Shown here: piece after piece, positions 11,878 through 23,873 of the stretch
How the letters are laid out: every line of letters begins with the position of its first letter
How positions within the stretch are numbered: position 1 is the first letter of the stretch
Source of the DNA: Strigamia acuminata
Taxonomy: Eukaryota > Arthropoda > Chilopoda > Geophilomorpha > Linotaeniidae
Length of the DNA stretch: 64,000 nucleotides
Reading direction: 5' to 3'
Assembly (NCBI GenBank): GCA_949358305.1
Contig: OX442319.1
Location: 3,596,001 to 3,660,000, forward strand
The notes under the pieces: model-generated
Database searches by the model: none
Told to the model about the DNA's origin: nothing
Seen by the model: only the letters and a program-made list of their open reading frames with translations
Program-made: the position numbers and the translations under genes

Positions 11878-12255
11878 AAACACTCATTTCTTTTATCGAT
11901 ATTTATCACTATGTAAATCACGACTCACAATTATTTTTACAACCCAATTTAGTCAGGTGTATTTTTGTAAATCGTATTCATAAATATTTTTACAATTCGT
12001 TATTTATGCAAAACATATCTTAGCGATATTTCCAATATTTATGTTCTGTTTTTCGTTGGAAATTCCCGCCGGATGTTAAAATATGAAGGTAATTCGGAAT
12101 TGCAAGCCTCGCCCGCCATTAGTCTTGACCAATCACGAAGCACAACAGGTGGCAGCACCGCTCGAGACGGATCTTCAAAGATTTGACACGTGTGCTCTTC
12201 CGTGGTCGTTTAAATTGTGCCATTTTTGCAAATCGATTGGAAAGAAAAAGCGAAA

Positions 12256-14141
12256 ATGGCGCTCGATACAAACTGCATGACGTTCAACCGGTTCATGTTG
12301 GCGGCGGAAAGGAAATATTCAAACACGACCGGCGAATTTACTCAGCTCATGAATTGCATTTTGACGGCCGTCAAAGCAATTGGATCCGCCGTAAGACGAG
12401 CCGGAATCGCAAAATTGTAATCATATTTATAAACACGAAATTATTTATTTAAAAAAAATAAATAATTATCTGCGATTTTTAGATACGGTATCGCGGGAGA
12501 AACGAATGTTCAAGGCGAAGAACAGAAAAAACTGGATGTTTTGGCGAACAACTTGTTTATAAACATGTTGCGAGCATCGTTTACCACCTGTTTGATGGTT
12601 TCCGAGGAAAACGAAAACGTGATTGAAGTCGAAACGGAAAATCAAGGCAAATACGTCGTTTGTTTCGATCCTCTCGACGGCTCGTCCAACATCGATTGCC
12701 TCGTTTCCATCGGCTCAATATTTTGTATTTACAGAAAAGTATTTTTTTAATTTTTTTTTTAAATAATCAATTTTTAAATAATTAATTTTAATTATTCAGG
12801 TGTCGACAGGCAAACCGGTCGTGGAAGACGCACTTCAGACCGGGCGGAGTATTGTCGCTGCTGGTTACGCACTTTACGGTAGTGCAACGATGGTTGTGTT
12901 AACTACGGGTCAGGGAGTGAACGGATTCATGTTGGATCCCGTAATATTTTAATTTTTGTATTGAAAATATTAGATGTTTTGAAATAATTATTTTTTTTAA
13001 TTACTTTTATGTAGGCCATTGGTGAGTTTGTGTTAACCGATGCGGATATAAAAGTTAAGCCTCGCGGTAAAATTTACAGTATCAATGAAGGGTATGCGCA
13101 GTATTGGGATAAGGCTATAACCGAGTACGTAAACAGCAAGAAATATCCAAAAGTAAGCAATGTGATTGATTGATATTGGTTTTTATTCTATTATAATCTT
13201 TTTACGATTTTTAGTGTTGAAAATGCAATTTTATTGCATTCTTAGGCAGAAAAATGCTCTAAAATTACAATTTTAGTCAGAAAAACGCATTATAACCATA
13301 TATTTTTTTAAAAAATTTAAAAAATGCTTTAAATTTGCATTTTTAAGAGGAAAAGTCTACAAGAATGTATTGATATTGCATTTTTATTGTATTCTTAGGT
13401 GGAAAGATGCCCTAAAATTACAATTTTAGTCAGAAAAACGCATTATATTCATATATATTTTTTTTTAAAAATTTAAAAAATGCTTTAAATTTGCATTTTT
13501 AAGCAGAAAAATGTACAAGAATGTATTGATATTGCATTTTTATTGTATTCTTAGGCAGAAAGATGCACTAAAATTACAATTTTAGTCAGAAAAACGCATT
13601 ATATTCATATATATATTTTTAAAAAAACTTAAGAAATGCTTTAAATTTGCATTTTTAAGCAGAAAAATGTACAAGAATGTATTGATATTGCATTTTTAGG
13701 ATGGATACAGCCACATTCTTAAAAATTATTGAATTCCATTATTTTCAGTCCGGTAAACCGTACGGTGCTCGCTACATAGGCTCTATGGTAGCAGATGTTC
13801 ACCGTACATTGAAATATGGAGGAATTTTTATGTACCCAGCTTCAACGGAGTCGCCAAAAGGAAAGGTAAATCAATGCGAGTGCGAATACATTACATAATT
13901 ACATTTTCAATGTACTAATTGGAGGCAAAACGTTTGTATTTTTGAATTTCAGTTGAGACTGCTGTACGAGTGCAATCCAATGGCCTTTATCATTGAGCAA
14001 GCCGGAGGTCGAGCTAGTAATGGAACCATTCCAGTGTTGGACATCAAACCTGAATCGATTCATCAACGCACGCCTATTTTCCTCGGTTCTCCGGAAGATG
14101 TGGACGATGTTTTGAAATTGATTGCCGAAAACAAATCGTGA
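12256..14141 (+). CDS. FBP1: Fructose-1,6-bisphosphatase
   Basis: Six exons join in phase: 12256-12416, 12483-12738, 12800-12940, 13015-13152, 13749-13865 and 13953-14141, giving 333 residues (human FBP1 has 338). The enzyme hydrolyses fructose 1,6-bisphosphate to fructose 6-phosphate in the cytosol, a committed step of gluconeogenesis. The metal- and substrate-binding block [12 protein letters not shown] is at residues 114-125. [16 protein letters not shown] and [12 protein letters not shown] follow as in animals and bacteria. The AMP-inhibition site appears kept (Thr25-Gly26-Glu27, Thr29, Lys110-Tyr111), so allosteric control is expected. The start ATG gives the usual N-terminal length. All introns are GT-AG; intron 4 is enlarged by a tandem repeat. 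No defects are seen. Confidence 0.96.
13214..13697. repeat. Tandem repeat of about 155 bp in intron 4 of the FBP gene
   Basis: Three units of roughly 150-160 bp, each carrying ATTGCATTTTTATTG, a TTCTTAGG word, AAAATTACAATTTTAGTCAG and a TATATTTTT run. The units differ by small substitutions and in A-tract length. They account for most of the 596-bp intron. Confidence 0.85.
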
Positions 14142-14335
14142 AAGTGCTCGCTTTTCTTTTTAAGATTCAACCGACTAATTAATCATGGGGAATATTGTAA
14201 CGGTTTGGTTTGATTTTAACCTTTTTTTAAGGTTTAAGGTATGTAATCTAATCTCAGAATTGTGTAATTGTTGGAATACCCAGGTAGGTCCAAACATACG
14301 GATTTTTTTAACGTCTAAAGTTGTAAAAGTTTACG

Positions 14336-14341
14336 AATAAA
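14336..14341 (+). terminator. Poly(A) signal of the FBP gene
   Basis: AATAAA about 195 bases after the stop codon, followed by A/T-rich sequence. Confidence 0.55.
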
Positions 14342-14428
14342 ATACTAAAATAATTTTTTAAATCCGCAGTATCGTTTTAGCAAGGAGAGGGTGTTTAAAA
14401 TAACTCGCACCACTTAAGATTTACATTA

Positions 14429-14774
14429 GGCGCGTTCAATATAAAATGGATTTCCGAAATCGTGATTTTCTTGATTTTCAGAAATCAAGGAAATCTGATT
14501 TCAACTTTGAACGGCCTTAAAATTTCCCGAAATCCAACTGCTGCGCATGCGCAATTTGAACCGCTTTTGCGACACACCAGTACGGCGGAACATTAAAAAA
14601 CTTTCGGCCGCATTTGAGCGCTCAAACACGGACGAAAAATTACGCTTTTGCCACACAGCAAGTCGCTTTCCTGAAATCTGATTTTCTGAAATTCGATTTC
14701 GTTTTTATGACGGAAAACCGTCACTTCCGGGCTCCCGAAATCAGCGAAATCCATTTTATACTATTGAACGCGCC
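14429..14774. mobile_element. MITE with GGCGCGTTCAATA termini
   Basis: 346 bp. The left end reads GGCGCGTTCAATATAAAATGG and the right end is its inverted counterpart (TTTTATACTATTGAACGCGCC), allowing a short internal indel. TA dinucleotides flank both sides (14427-14428, 14775-14776), which fits a mariner-like or PIF-like insertion. There is no coding capacity. It lies just beyond the FBP transcript. Confidence 0.75.
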
Positions 14775-15741
14775 TATTGAGTTTGACGTTAAATTGAATG
14801 AGTGAAGTGGGGGAGGAGGCGCCTGTCTCTTACTTATATGGTTCAAAAATATATTTTACAATATGTTGCTTTTTTCACTTAATGCATTCCAAAATGTATA
14901 GCATTTTAAAGAATTAAGTATATTATTTGTACATTAAATAATGCATTTCATAATACAATTGGACAAATAATAATATTGGGAATGAATTTCTTGTTTTATC
15001 ATTTTTTTTTCAAACCAATAGCACGAAAAAATGTATTACAAAATGCATTCTTGTGAAACACAATGCATTTTGAAAAACTGTGACTAATTGACACCAGTTG
15101 GCACTGGCACCATTATCAGGGTGATCCTCAGCAGCAAGGACTTGGAGCGACCCATTCGGCCGTGCTGCAAGGCACAGCATGGGCAAGTTGTTTTGACCAT
15201 GGTGCCCATGTGGTCCTTGACCACGTGGTCAGTGGTTGAGTTGCTGAAGGGCAATCCAACAACCTAGGCGATACACGGTGAAAGCACAACCCTTTGACAA
15301 CCACGGCATTAAAGACAATATCGTTCCCAAACTGTGTGTTCTCTGTGTTTGTACTTAATCGTGAACAGTGTCGAAACGTTTCATGGTCCTCCCCTGGTCA
15401 TCAAGCGACCAACTGCCACTCACAATACATTACAATACATTACAGTATAATTTCCAGTGTTGTATTGAACGAGAACTATTAGTTCGCGTTCGCAAACTTA
15501 GTTCATTAGTTCACCTTTACAAGCAGCCGTTTTCGTCATAAAAATCAATGAAAACGACTGCTTTACTGAAAAAAAAAGTTTGTTTTTTTCGATCTGCAAA
15601 CCACAAAACAAAAAAAATATTTTAATTTTTTAAAAAAAATTGGAAAAGTGAACTGAACTATTGGTTCAAGTTCGTGAACTTGAACTTAGTTCACTTTGAA
15701 AATAATTGTAGTGAATGTGAACGTGAACTATAGTCTGTGAC
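14775..15741. other. Intergenic, no gene seen
   Basis: A/T-rich DNA with a more G/C-rich segment at about 15080-15290 that has no recognised identity. From 15460 to 15740 it contains scattered inverted and direct copies of TTAGTTCA/GAACTA, which look like the shell of an older repeat into which the fold-back element at 15742-16044 inserted. Confidence 0.5.
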
Positions 15742-16044
15742 GGTATCTTGATGCTAATTCGTACTGCGCATCCCATTCTGCGCAGACGATTTTCTAATCC
15801 AGTTGTTATTTAGCAGTATTAAGCCTAATATTAGGCCTAATACTGCTAAAATAAAGTAAATAAACAACAATAAATTCACAATTAAAAGTAATTTACAACG
15901 TAGTACCAAAATATGTTTGTTTATTTACCTTATTTTCGCATTATTAGGCCTAATATTAGGCTTAATACTGCCATATAACAACTGGAATTAGAAAATCGTC
16001 TGCGCAAAATGGGATGCGCAGTACGAATTTAGCATCAAGATATC
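15742..16044. mobile_element. Fold-back MITE with arms of about 125 bp
   Basis: The two halves are long inverted repeats. The left arm starts GGTATCTTGATGCTAA and carries CTGCGCATCCCATT, CAGACGATTTTCTAA and AAGCCTAATATTAGGC. The right arm repeats all of these in inverted order and ends AGCATCAAGATATC. Only a few mismatches separate the arms and the loop is about 50 bp. It could form a near-complete hairpin. Confidence 0.88.
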
Positions 16045-17106
16045 GTGAGCGGACAGTAATTCACACGGTGATGAACGCGAACTTGAACTTGCGATTTGGT
16101 GAACGAGATGCAACACTGATAATTTCTATGCATTTTTTAATCATGTGTAGCCTCAGCAGAACAATGCAAACCATTATTCTTATTTTAGTTAAAAAAGAAA
16201 CGATCGAGACACTTTTCATATTATCAAACAAAACACATTTGTCATCCGAACAAAAATCAAAATTTTATAACAGAAAGAAACAACTACCAGCAGTCAAACG
16301 ATAAGTGTGGCTGCCCTGCCACACTTAGCGCATAGAACGGACCTTCCCACACTAAAAATTTCAAATCTTTCTAAGATATGAAGCAAAATATTAATTGTAT
16401 GAATAACAAATAAATAAATAAAACCGAAGTAAAATTCATCTCGGTTGACGTATTCACCGGCGAAGTTTATCATTGCGTGGGAATCGCACTAATGTTGTAG
16501 CGCCTAATTTGCCGAAATTGTTGACGAATAGGTTACAACTAGCCTTTGAAGAGGCAGCTGTGGACACCTAATTGAACTTAATGGCAAGCTCGACACCCTT
16601 GAAGGTTGGAGGACCCTTGAGTCACGCCCACAGTGCTTAGGAGACACTCGTCTTTTCCAAAATATGGAAAATCCGTCCTGGGAAATTTCACGCGAGACGT
16701 GTGCCATTGAATCGCCTCCGGCTAAAAAGAAACAACCCTCCTCTTCTTTTCTTTGTCATTTATCTCCATAGCAACGAGTCGGCTCTTTTATTAGGCAATC
16801 CCCTCCTCTACCCCTCCCTCGTAGACCTTCTTGACCACTTCTCTATTTTTTTTTCAAGGATAACTCTTGATTTTTCTGCTTTTTTTTCCACTGATTGGCT
16901 AGAAATGTGTGCAATGTGCACGTTGGGTTTTTCTTGCTTCGCTGCCCCGTTTTATTAAGAAATAATAGGAAATTTTGGTTTTTGAAAGCAAAGTCGAAGT
17001 GACTGTAGGGTGACTAGATTTCAGTTTGTGTAAAACCTGAGACAAACCCGGGGAAAAGGACACCCGGCTCCAAACTGCAGAGCGTCGCTTTCGAAATCAG
17101 ATTAAA

Positions 17107-17690
17107 AGTGATAAAAATTAAAAATTGAAATTGTAAAATCTGGAAGAAAAATCGAAAAATTGAAAAAAGAATGAAAAAATCGATATAAGAAAGAAAAAAT
17201 CGAAAAAAAATGAAAAAGAGCGAAAAAAAAACGAAAAAAGATTGAAAAGAAGCGAATAATAATTTGAAAAAATCGAAAAAAATGTAGAAATCGATAAAAA
17301 TTGAAAAAATCGATGAAAAAGCGAAAAGAAAGCGAAAAGAAATTGAAAAAAATCGGGGGGAAAATGTAGAAATCGAAAAAAATTGAAAATATCGATGAAA
17401 AAGCGAAAAGAAATTGAAAAAATCGGGAAAAAAAATGTAGAAATCGAAAAAAATTGAAATAGTGAAGAAAAAGCGAAAAGAAATCGAAAAAATCGAAATA
17501 AAACTGAAAAATCGATAAAAACTAAAAAAATCGAAAATAAATGTAGAAATTGAAAAAAATTGAAAAATTGAAGAAAAAGCGAAAAGAAAGCGAAAAGAAA
17601 TCGAAAAAATCGAAAAAAAAATGAAAAAATCAAAAAAAAATTGAAAAACAATCGAAAAATAACGAACAAATTCAAATTTACGTTAATAAT
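17107..17690. repeat. Degenerate GAAAAAATCGAAAAA microsatellite-like array
   Basis: Nearly 600 bp built from A-tracts separated by ATCG, TTGAAAAA and GCGAAAAG words with no fixed period. Larger modules such as AATGTAGAAATCGA recur at about 17282, 17365, 17436 and 17540. The 199-residue Phe-rich open frame on the minus strand is a by-product of the missing stop codons. Confidence 0.9.
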
Positions 17691-19486
17691 TGTATTAATA
17701 ATTGTGTTATTCTGCATTCATAACTGAAATTGCCCAAAAGCATGTTTATACAAAACCCGGTCACCCGGAGAAATTCTAAGAAAACCCGAAGCCAGTAGAA
17801 ACAGTGTTGAAGCCCCGCGACCTCCTCACCCTAGTGTCTGCCACACAACGCAACCAAGATCAGTCTTCGAACTTCCAATTGTTCTAATGCTTGCAGGTGA
17901 AGCATCCACCCCCGTACCAAAAACAAAGATAATTTATTAATTATGTAAAAACGAAGAAATTTTAATTGCCATCAACTTGCAAAATCAAAAAATCAGATTC
18001 CCCGCTTACTAACAGAAAAGACCCCCCGCGTACAATTAGATTTTTAACGTTTCAGAATACATTTTCAAATTCCCCGTCCCTCCAGTGCGCGCGCAAGCTT
18101 CCCAGCAGAACAACCCAAAGTTGCGTTAAATTCAACCAGCCCTGGCTCGAGGCCTGAATTGCGGCCGACTGTTCACTTGATCGACCTCCCTCACAGCCCG
18201 GATCGCATGATGGTGGTCGGCATAACCAGGACAAAGACCAGATTACTCCTCCCCTACCTCCAAGCTCATCCTCAATGGATAACGTAACAAAAGAGCCTCT
18301 CATTGGACGATTGTCACCAATCTCATCTGTCCACGAGGCTAATTAAGTGTACTTTGCGGCAATATCAAACCAAGCATGCTCTCAGCAGCTGCTCCGAATC
18401 CAAAACCCCACCCAGAGCAACCTAGACCCGCCAAGAAAAGAAGGGGCAACGCACGCCACACCAGACGCGCACCCGCGATTGATGACTCTATATCGCTGAC
18501 AAATGGACTGCCAAACACTCCAAATATTTACTTTTCCGCGCACATTTTAATCCAAGCGTCCAGGGGCCCAGGGGCACCGAAAAACTCCACCTAGCGTCCC
18601 TTAACTCCAACTGGTGGATGATGATGCACCACCGGGAGCGGCGAGCGCTAATTTCACGGCACAGCTGCTCGCATCTCATCCATCATCGATGCAACAATAT
18701 GAAACGGAAGCTCTACCTCGTCCTCGTTAATCCCCCATCTTGCCAGTGTCATCGTTACATTATAAAGCCCGATTCCCCCCGCACGCACGTGGCCCGACAC
18801 GTGCGACGGGACACTCGTAAATCCGCATCTGATTTGCACGACCCGACGACAAAGATGACCATACATTTCACGCACAATTAACTCGCGCTCGCCAGCTCCC
18901 ACGCGAACCACTGTCGGCCCTAATTGACCGACTTTACCGTGCAAAATTACCTCGAAAAAATTTATTTTTTTATTTATTACGCCAGATGTTACTCACACAT
19001 TTCGACTTTACGCCGCGTCGAAATGCGTCCAATAAAGGGTTAAAAACGCATTGAATCGCGCGATTCGACGGTGGTCCTGCTCTAATCTCGCGTGAATGGG
19101 TGAAGGGCCCGATCAATGCATGTAGATCTTGTCTTTTGAGGACGGCTTAGACAGAGGACGACGCCGCCGCCTATAGACCCTCCTCGAGGCAAGAAACGAG
19201 TCCTTTTTTACGTGTTTTTTCCTTCCTAAATAAGCCCGGCCTATGTGGGATGAGCTTAATCCTATTACAGTTTCCTTTTGTGGCCCGAAATGGGCTGATG
19301 AAGTTGTTGCAGGTGACTGCATTGATCCGTCCCGCCCATGGGCCCGGAACACGCTGAGTGGCACTTTAAACGGAGTCGCCGAAGAACGCAATTTAATCGA
19401 GTGCAATTGCACAAACAAATCGTAAACGGGATCGTTCTCCATTTATTCGCGACACATTAGCGATTTATTGCCTTAATTTGCATCGA

Positions 19487-19505
19487 GGGCGCCCTCTGTT
19501 GGCCG
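19487..19505. promoter_or_regulatory. CTCF-like site
   Basis: GGGCGCCCTCTGTTGGCCG closely resembles the core of the conserved CTCF recognition sequence in reverse orientation. It lies in the less repetitive DNA 2.7 kb beyond the 3' end of Gsx. Binding is inferred from the motif only. Confidence 0.4.
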
Positions 19506-20047
19506 ACACAAGTGGCTCAAGTGAAGCGTGGCTCGCTCATTCCCCTTGAAATTTCCATATGTCAGCCGGCAGTGTGGGACGGGGTCCGTGATGGATGAGA
19601 TGGACTCGGAGAGCGTCGCAGGTGGCCATTTAGTGGCGTCGGGAGAGGCAAATGCCGAGATTTACGGCGCACGTTTTGCGGGAAACCCTTTTTCTTTTGA
19701 ATAGTGCGCGGAGCCCACTTCAGGCAGCTCGTAAAACGGGGGTGGAGGAGGGGCGTGAAGCCGCCCCACGTGTCCTTCGAGCGAGATGATTCAGCGTGAC
19801 ATCGCGAACGTTGTTGCGTCGTGGGATCGTCTGCGCTGCGACGAGGACAGTGGAAGACGAGGGGACAACAACAAAGTAGTGAACATATATTCATATGCGT
19901 GTAATGAGGCTCTAGGTGCCTGCGGGTTGCAGCACGTGACGTCAAAGGGGGGTCCGACCACCTCGAATTAACCACTCGACCTTGTTTTCGCTGGAGACGG
20001 AATTAAATGTTTGTGGGATGGTTTTTTCGTTCATCGTTTCGAAAATA

Positions 20048-20516
20048 CAGTTCAATCGCGATATAACGAATTATTCGTTATAACTTATAACGAGTAGGTA
20101 AAAATGTCGCATTTGGTTGGTTGGCCATAGACCGCTATGGTAAAAAAAAATTCGTTATAACGAATTATCGTTACGAATTATCGTTACGAATTATCGTTAC
20201 GAATTATCGTTACGAATTATCTTTACGAATTATCGTTATAACGAATAGGTAAAAATATCCCATTAGGTTGGTTGGCCATAAAAGTTTATGGTAAAAAAAA
20301 ATTCGTTATAACGAATAGGTAAAAATGTCCCATTTGGTTGGTTGGCCATATACCGCTATAGTAAAAAAAATTCGTTATAACGAATTATTCGTTATAGCGA
20401 ATAGGTGAAAAACTAAAAATGTTCCGTTTGGTTGGTTGGCCATAAAACTATGTTAAAAAAAATTCGTTATAACGAATTATCGTTATGACGAACCGATTCG
20501 TTATAAGGAGTTTCGA
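20048..20516. repeat. Palindrome-rich tandem repeat
   Basis: Four to five units of about 100 bp. Each has the perfect palindrome TTCGTTATAACGAA, a GAATAGGTAAAAATGTCCC segment and GGTTGGTTGGCCATA followed by an A-run. Between the first two units a smaller 13-bp repeat (ATTATCGTTACGA) is amplified about five times. Confidence 0.9.
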
Positions 20517-21663
20517 CATTTAAATTGTATTGCAATGCATTGCGGTGTGTTTTAAGTTTCTAATCGAAGATTTGGAAGGATTTTCGATAATTTTTTTTCT
20601 CCGCTGCTCTAATAGCACGCGGGGCAAGCATCGGTTTTGTAAACAGAGCAATTAAGTATGCAAACACACCGTTTTGCCCGACATCTGCTTCGTTTTTTCC
20701 ACTTTAACGTATGTCAAATTGGAAAACTTGACTACAACAACGCACGAAACTGTTTTCCGCCGATCTATTATGCGTTTTATCCATCCTCGGACCCATTTTG
20801 CACTCACCCCGCCCCCTGTCAGAGCCTCAAAAGAATTACAAGCCAATTTTTTAGTGCTACTAGAGGGTGTTTAAAGAGAAAGCCATCTTCCATCCATTAA
20901 GGGGGAACCATTCCTCCATTTTCCTCTTTTCATTCCGCCATTTCAACTCCCACGTAGGCGGTCATCGTCACCTTTAAGGTCAAATATTAATCTATGCCCA
21001 TTTTTTGTACTTTTTCAAAACACACGAATATTGCACTTACGGAAGCCCGGTGGTGCTAAAAGGATCTGAAAAACGGCGCTGAATGGTCCTCGCTCACCTG
21101 ACACATAATAAGTGCATTTATCACTCGCACGGCGCGTGCCTCGTCCTACAATGGCCGCTTCCATCTGTTGTTGCCGAGCCTTTTTCATGGAAATGGACCA
21201 GGTATTCTATTGTGCGCACGCGCAGGCCCCTCAGCCCCCGAATTCGGAGCCAAAATCACTGATCAAACTTGGCACAAAAGTCATTCATTTCAATCGTTCT
21301 TGATTGATAGAAATTTTCCCCTTCGCGAAAGACTTTAATCCAAACTCAAACTGTTTCCTGTATCAATGTGCGGTTGCCATAGGGTCACGTGATAACTCCT
21401 TGCCCGTAACGCCATTCATTTATAGCGTTGACAAGTCGATTTGTCTGCTAACTCACCCCCCTAAACCCCCACCCGCCATTCCTCTGACCCCCCAGTCGCG
21501 CCCTCTTTGCCTCCTTTTCCCACGTTTACCTTTAAATTCATAACAAATAATGAATAATAAATCGCTTCACTTCTTTGTATATACATAGATTTTATTATTT
21601 ACATTAAAAATCACAGTGGAGAATAAATTAAGGCACTGGATCTGTGTTTTGAGCTTTTTGCAG
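20517..21663. other. Intergenic, no gene seen
   Basis: No conserved ORF or RNA gene recognised. The small frames here lack family features. Confidence 0.4.
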
Positions 21664-22198
21664 TGTGAAAAATCGATTAAAATCGATTGAAATTGATTAA
21701 AAATCAATTTAAACCGATTAAAACTGATTAAAATCGATAAAAATCAATTAAAAATTAATTAAAACCGATTGAAATCGATTAAAAATTAATGAAAACAGAT
21801 TAGAATTGATTAAAATCGATTAAAATCAATTAAAAATCAATTAAAAAAATCAATTATAATCATTTAAAATCAATGAAAGACGATTAAAATCGATTAAAAA
21901 CAATTAAAAACGATTAAAATCGATTAAAATCAATTAAAAAATTAATTAAAATCAATTAAAAACGATTAAAATCAATTAAAATCATTTAAAATCGATTTAA
22001 AACGATTAAAATCGATTACAAACGATTAAACTCGATTAAAAACGATTAAAATCGATTAAAAACGATTAAAATCGATTAAAACGATTAAAATCGATTAAAA
22101 TAAATTAAAAAATCAATTAAAATCAATTAAAAAATCAATCAAAATCAATTAAAAACGATTAAAATCAATTAAAATCGATTAAAATCGATTAAAATCAA
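21664..22198. repeat. AAAATCGATT/AAAATCAATT satellite abutting the Gsx stop codon
   Basis: About 535 bp of 10-16 bp units alternating between AATCGATTAAA, AATCAATTAAA and AACGATTAAA. The array ends exactly where the last Gsx codon begins, so the 3'UTR of Gsx must be transcribed through it or end inside it. Many copies contain the palindrome AATCGATT. Confidence 0.92.
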
Positions 22199-23873
22199 TC
22201 AGTGTTGACAACAAATGTCTTTTTCTTCTTTTTCGTCCTCGTTCTTCTCTTGTTTTCCCATCTTGTCCACTTGCTGGCTCCTCGATTTCGTCACACAGGT
22301 TCGCAAGCATCGGCATTGCTCTCTCGACTCGCCGTCTCCTTCCTTTTTGTACTTGACTCTTCGATTCTGGAACCAAATCTTGACCTGTTTCTCGCTCAGA
22401 TTCAAATACGTCGCGATCTCGATGCGTCTGAGTCGCGACAAGTACATGTTGGCCGCGAATTCACGTTCCAATTCGAGCAATTGACGACTCGTGAACGCCG
22501 TTCGGATCCTTTTGCTGCTTCCGAAGTCATCGTTGACACCTGACCGACGAGGAAAACGAGAGAAATCAATCAATTACTCGGACAAAGAGTCAACAACTAC
22601 CGTCGGGCGCACGCGCGCGCTTTCAGGATAACATCTTAACCGACCCCCCAAAAAAATCGGGAAAAAAAAAATAAAGAGAGAAAAAAAAAAAACTCGTTTT
22701 TTCTAATCTGATGTGCGAATTGTGTCCCGCACTTAAAAAAACGAGGTGAAAAATAGTGAGGACGCACACCCCTCTAAGCACAAGGCAATCAACTCCCCGT
22801 GGGGTGGGGGCCCAAAGAGGGAACAAAAAGGGCTACTGCGTTTTTATCTCTTATTTCAGACACGTGAAGTGCTACGAGATATTTATGGCCGAAGAAGGGA
22901 GATTCAAATTTAAAAGGTCAGAAATCAAAACGAGATATTGATCGGCGAGTTTGAAAATTCGACAAATTCTAACTGCTTCTTTTTAAATTTTTAAATTAAA
23001 TTAAATTTAATTTAATTTAAAAAATAAAATATTTTAGGATTTAATTAATTGATATTTGTGAGGTTTGATTAATTTCGATTGAATTTTCTTTGAAAAACTT
23101 GGCAATAAAAGCGATTTTTGAATCAATTCTATAAAATTCCTGCATCAAAAACGAGAAAAACTAAATTCTACTAAAATCCAGACACAAATTACTCATAAAA
23201 CACATGTTTAGGGCCCCTGGGACCCCGGACCCCCGGTCTCAGCGCCATAATTAATTTTTTCACTCGATAAATTTTTTTTTGCTCCTTCAATGTCAATTTT
23301 CCCACAAAAATTTGCATAAATTAAAAAACAAAATTATTTTGCACAAATTTTGGGAACCAGAGCGATCCGGGGCCCTCACAGTGCCCCGAGAACATAAGAT
23401 TTTGCGGGTCCTCGGAAAACCTCGAAAAAATATTATTAATGGGGCCCCAAAAGAATTTCCAATCACATAATCCCAAAAACAATAAATCCTTAAAAAATTT
23501 GAAACTTTGAGGCCCCATGAGCGCGGGGGCCCGAAAAACTCCACTAAATTCCAATTAAATTAAAAAATAAAATTAAAAAATAAAATTTACCAATATACTG
23601 CGCACTATTCGCATCGGACACTGCACTCGGCGCCCTCTCTCTCCTCTGCGGACACAGCGAGCCCAACGCGGTCGTAGCAGACGACAAAACATGCGCCGGA
23701 CTGGGCGAAATGAAGCCTCGCGTCAACGGAACGTCCAACGAACGTGGGCAGAGCGGACAGCGAGCATCGAAGGCACTTCCGAAACACAGCGACGGCGTTG
23801 GCATCAACGCGGGCGGCCGTCTTGGTCGTGTATCCTTTAACATGAGCGCGTCCACGTAGAACGAGCGCGACAT
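22199..23873 (-). CDS. Gsx: Gsx/ind ParaHox homeodomain protein
   Basis: Two exons on the minus strand, 23873-23591 and 22539-22199, join in phase (one base plus two) around a 1051-bp intron and encode 207 residues. The first residues [14 protein letters not shown] match the conserved Gsx N-terminus (vertebrate [14 protein letters not shown]), an SNAG-like repression motif. The homeodomain spans residues 103-162 with [20 protein letters not shown] and [10 protein letters not shown], including Asn at homeodomain position 51. Gsx proteins (Drosophila ind) are DNA-binding patterning factors for the intermediate column of the nerve cord and for forebrain progenitors. The protein is short; the segment between the N-motif and the homeodomain is only about 85 residues, and the C-tail is a charged run ending CCQH. 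The stop codon touches a satellite. No other Hox or ParaHox gene is in the window. Confidence 0.95.

Larger units (their letters stand above)
16045..22198. other. Long gene-poor interval downstream of Gsx
   Basis: I see no protein-coding exon here. It holds three satellites (17107-17690, 20048-20516, 21664-22198) and, between about 18000 and 19980, a stretch of higher G/C content with little repetition. Because the nearest gene is the developmental regulator Gsx, that less repetitive stretch is the best place to look for its enhancers. This is inference from composition and position only. Confidence 0.45.

Noticed and set aside
13701-13748. In-frame extension of FBP exon 5 to an upstream ATG
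   Set aside because: The TTTTCAG acceptor at 13742-13748 and the alignment to FBP place the exon start at 13749; the upstream part is intronic repeat.
17118-17717. 199-residue Phe-rich frame
   Set aside because: By-product of the GAAAAATCG array on the opposite strand.
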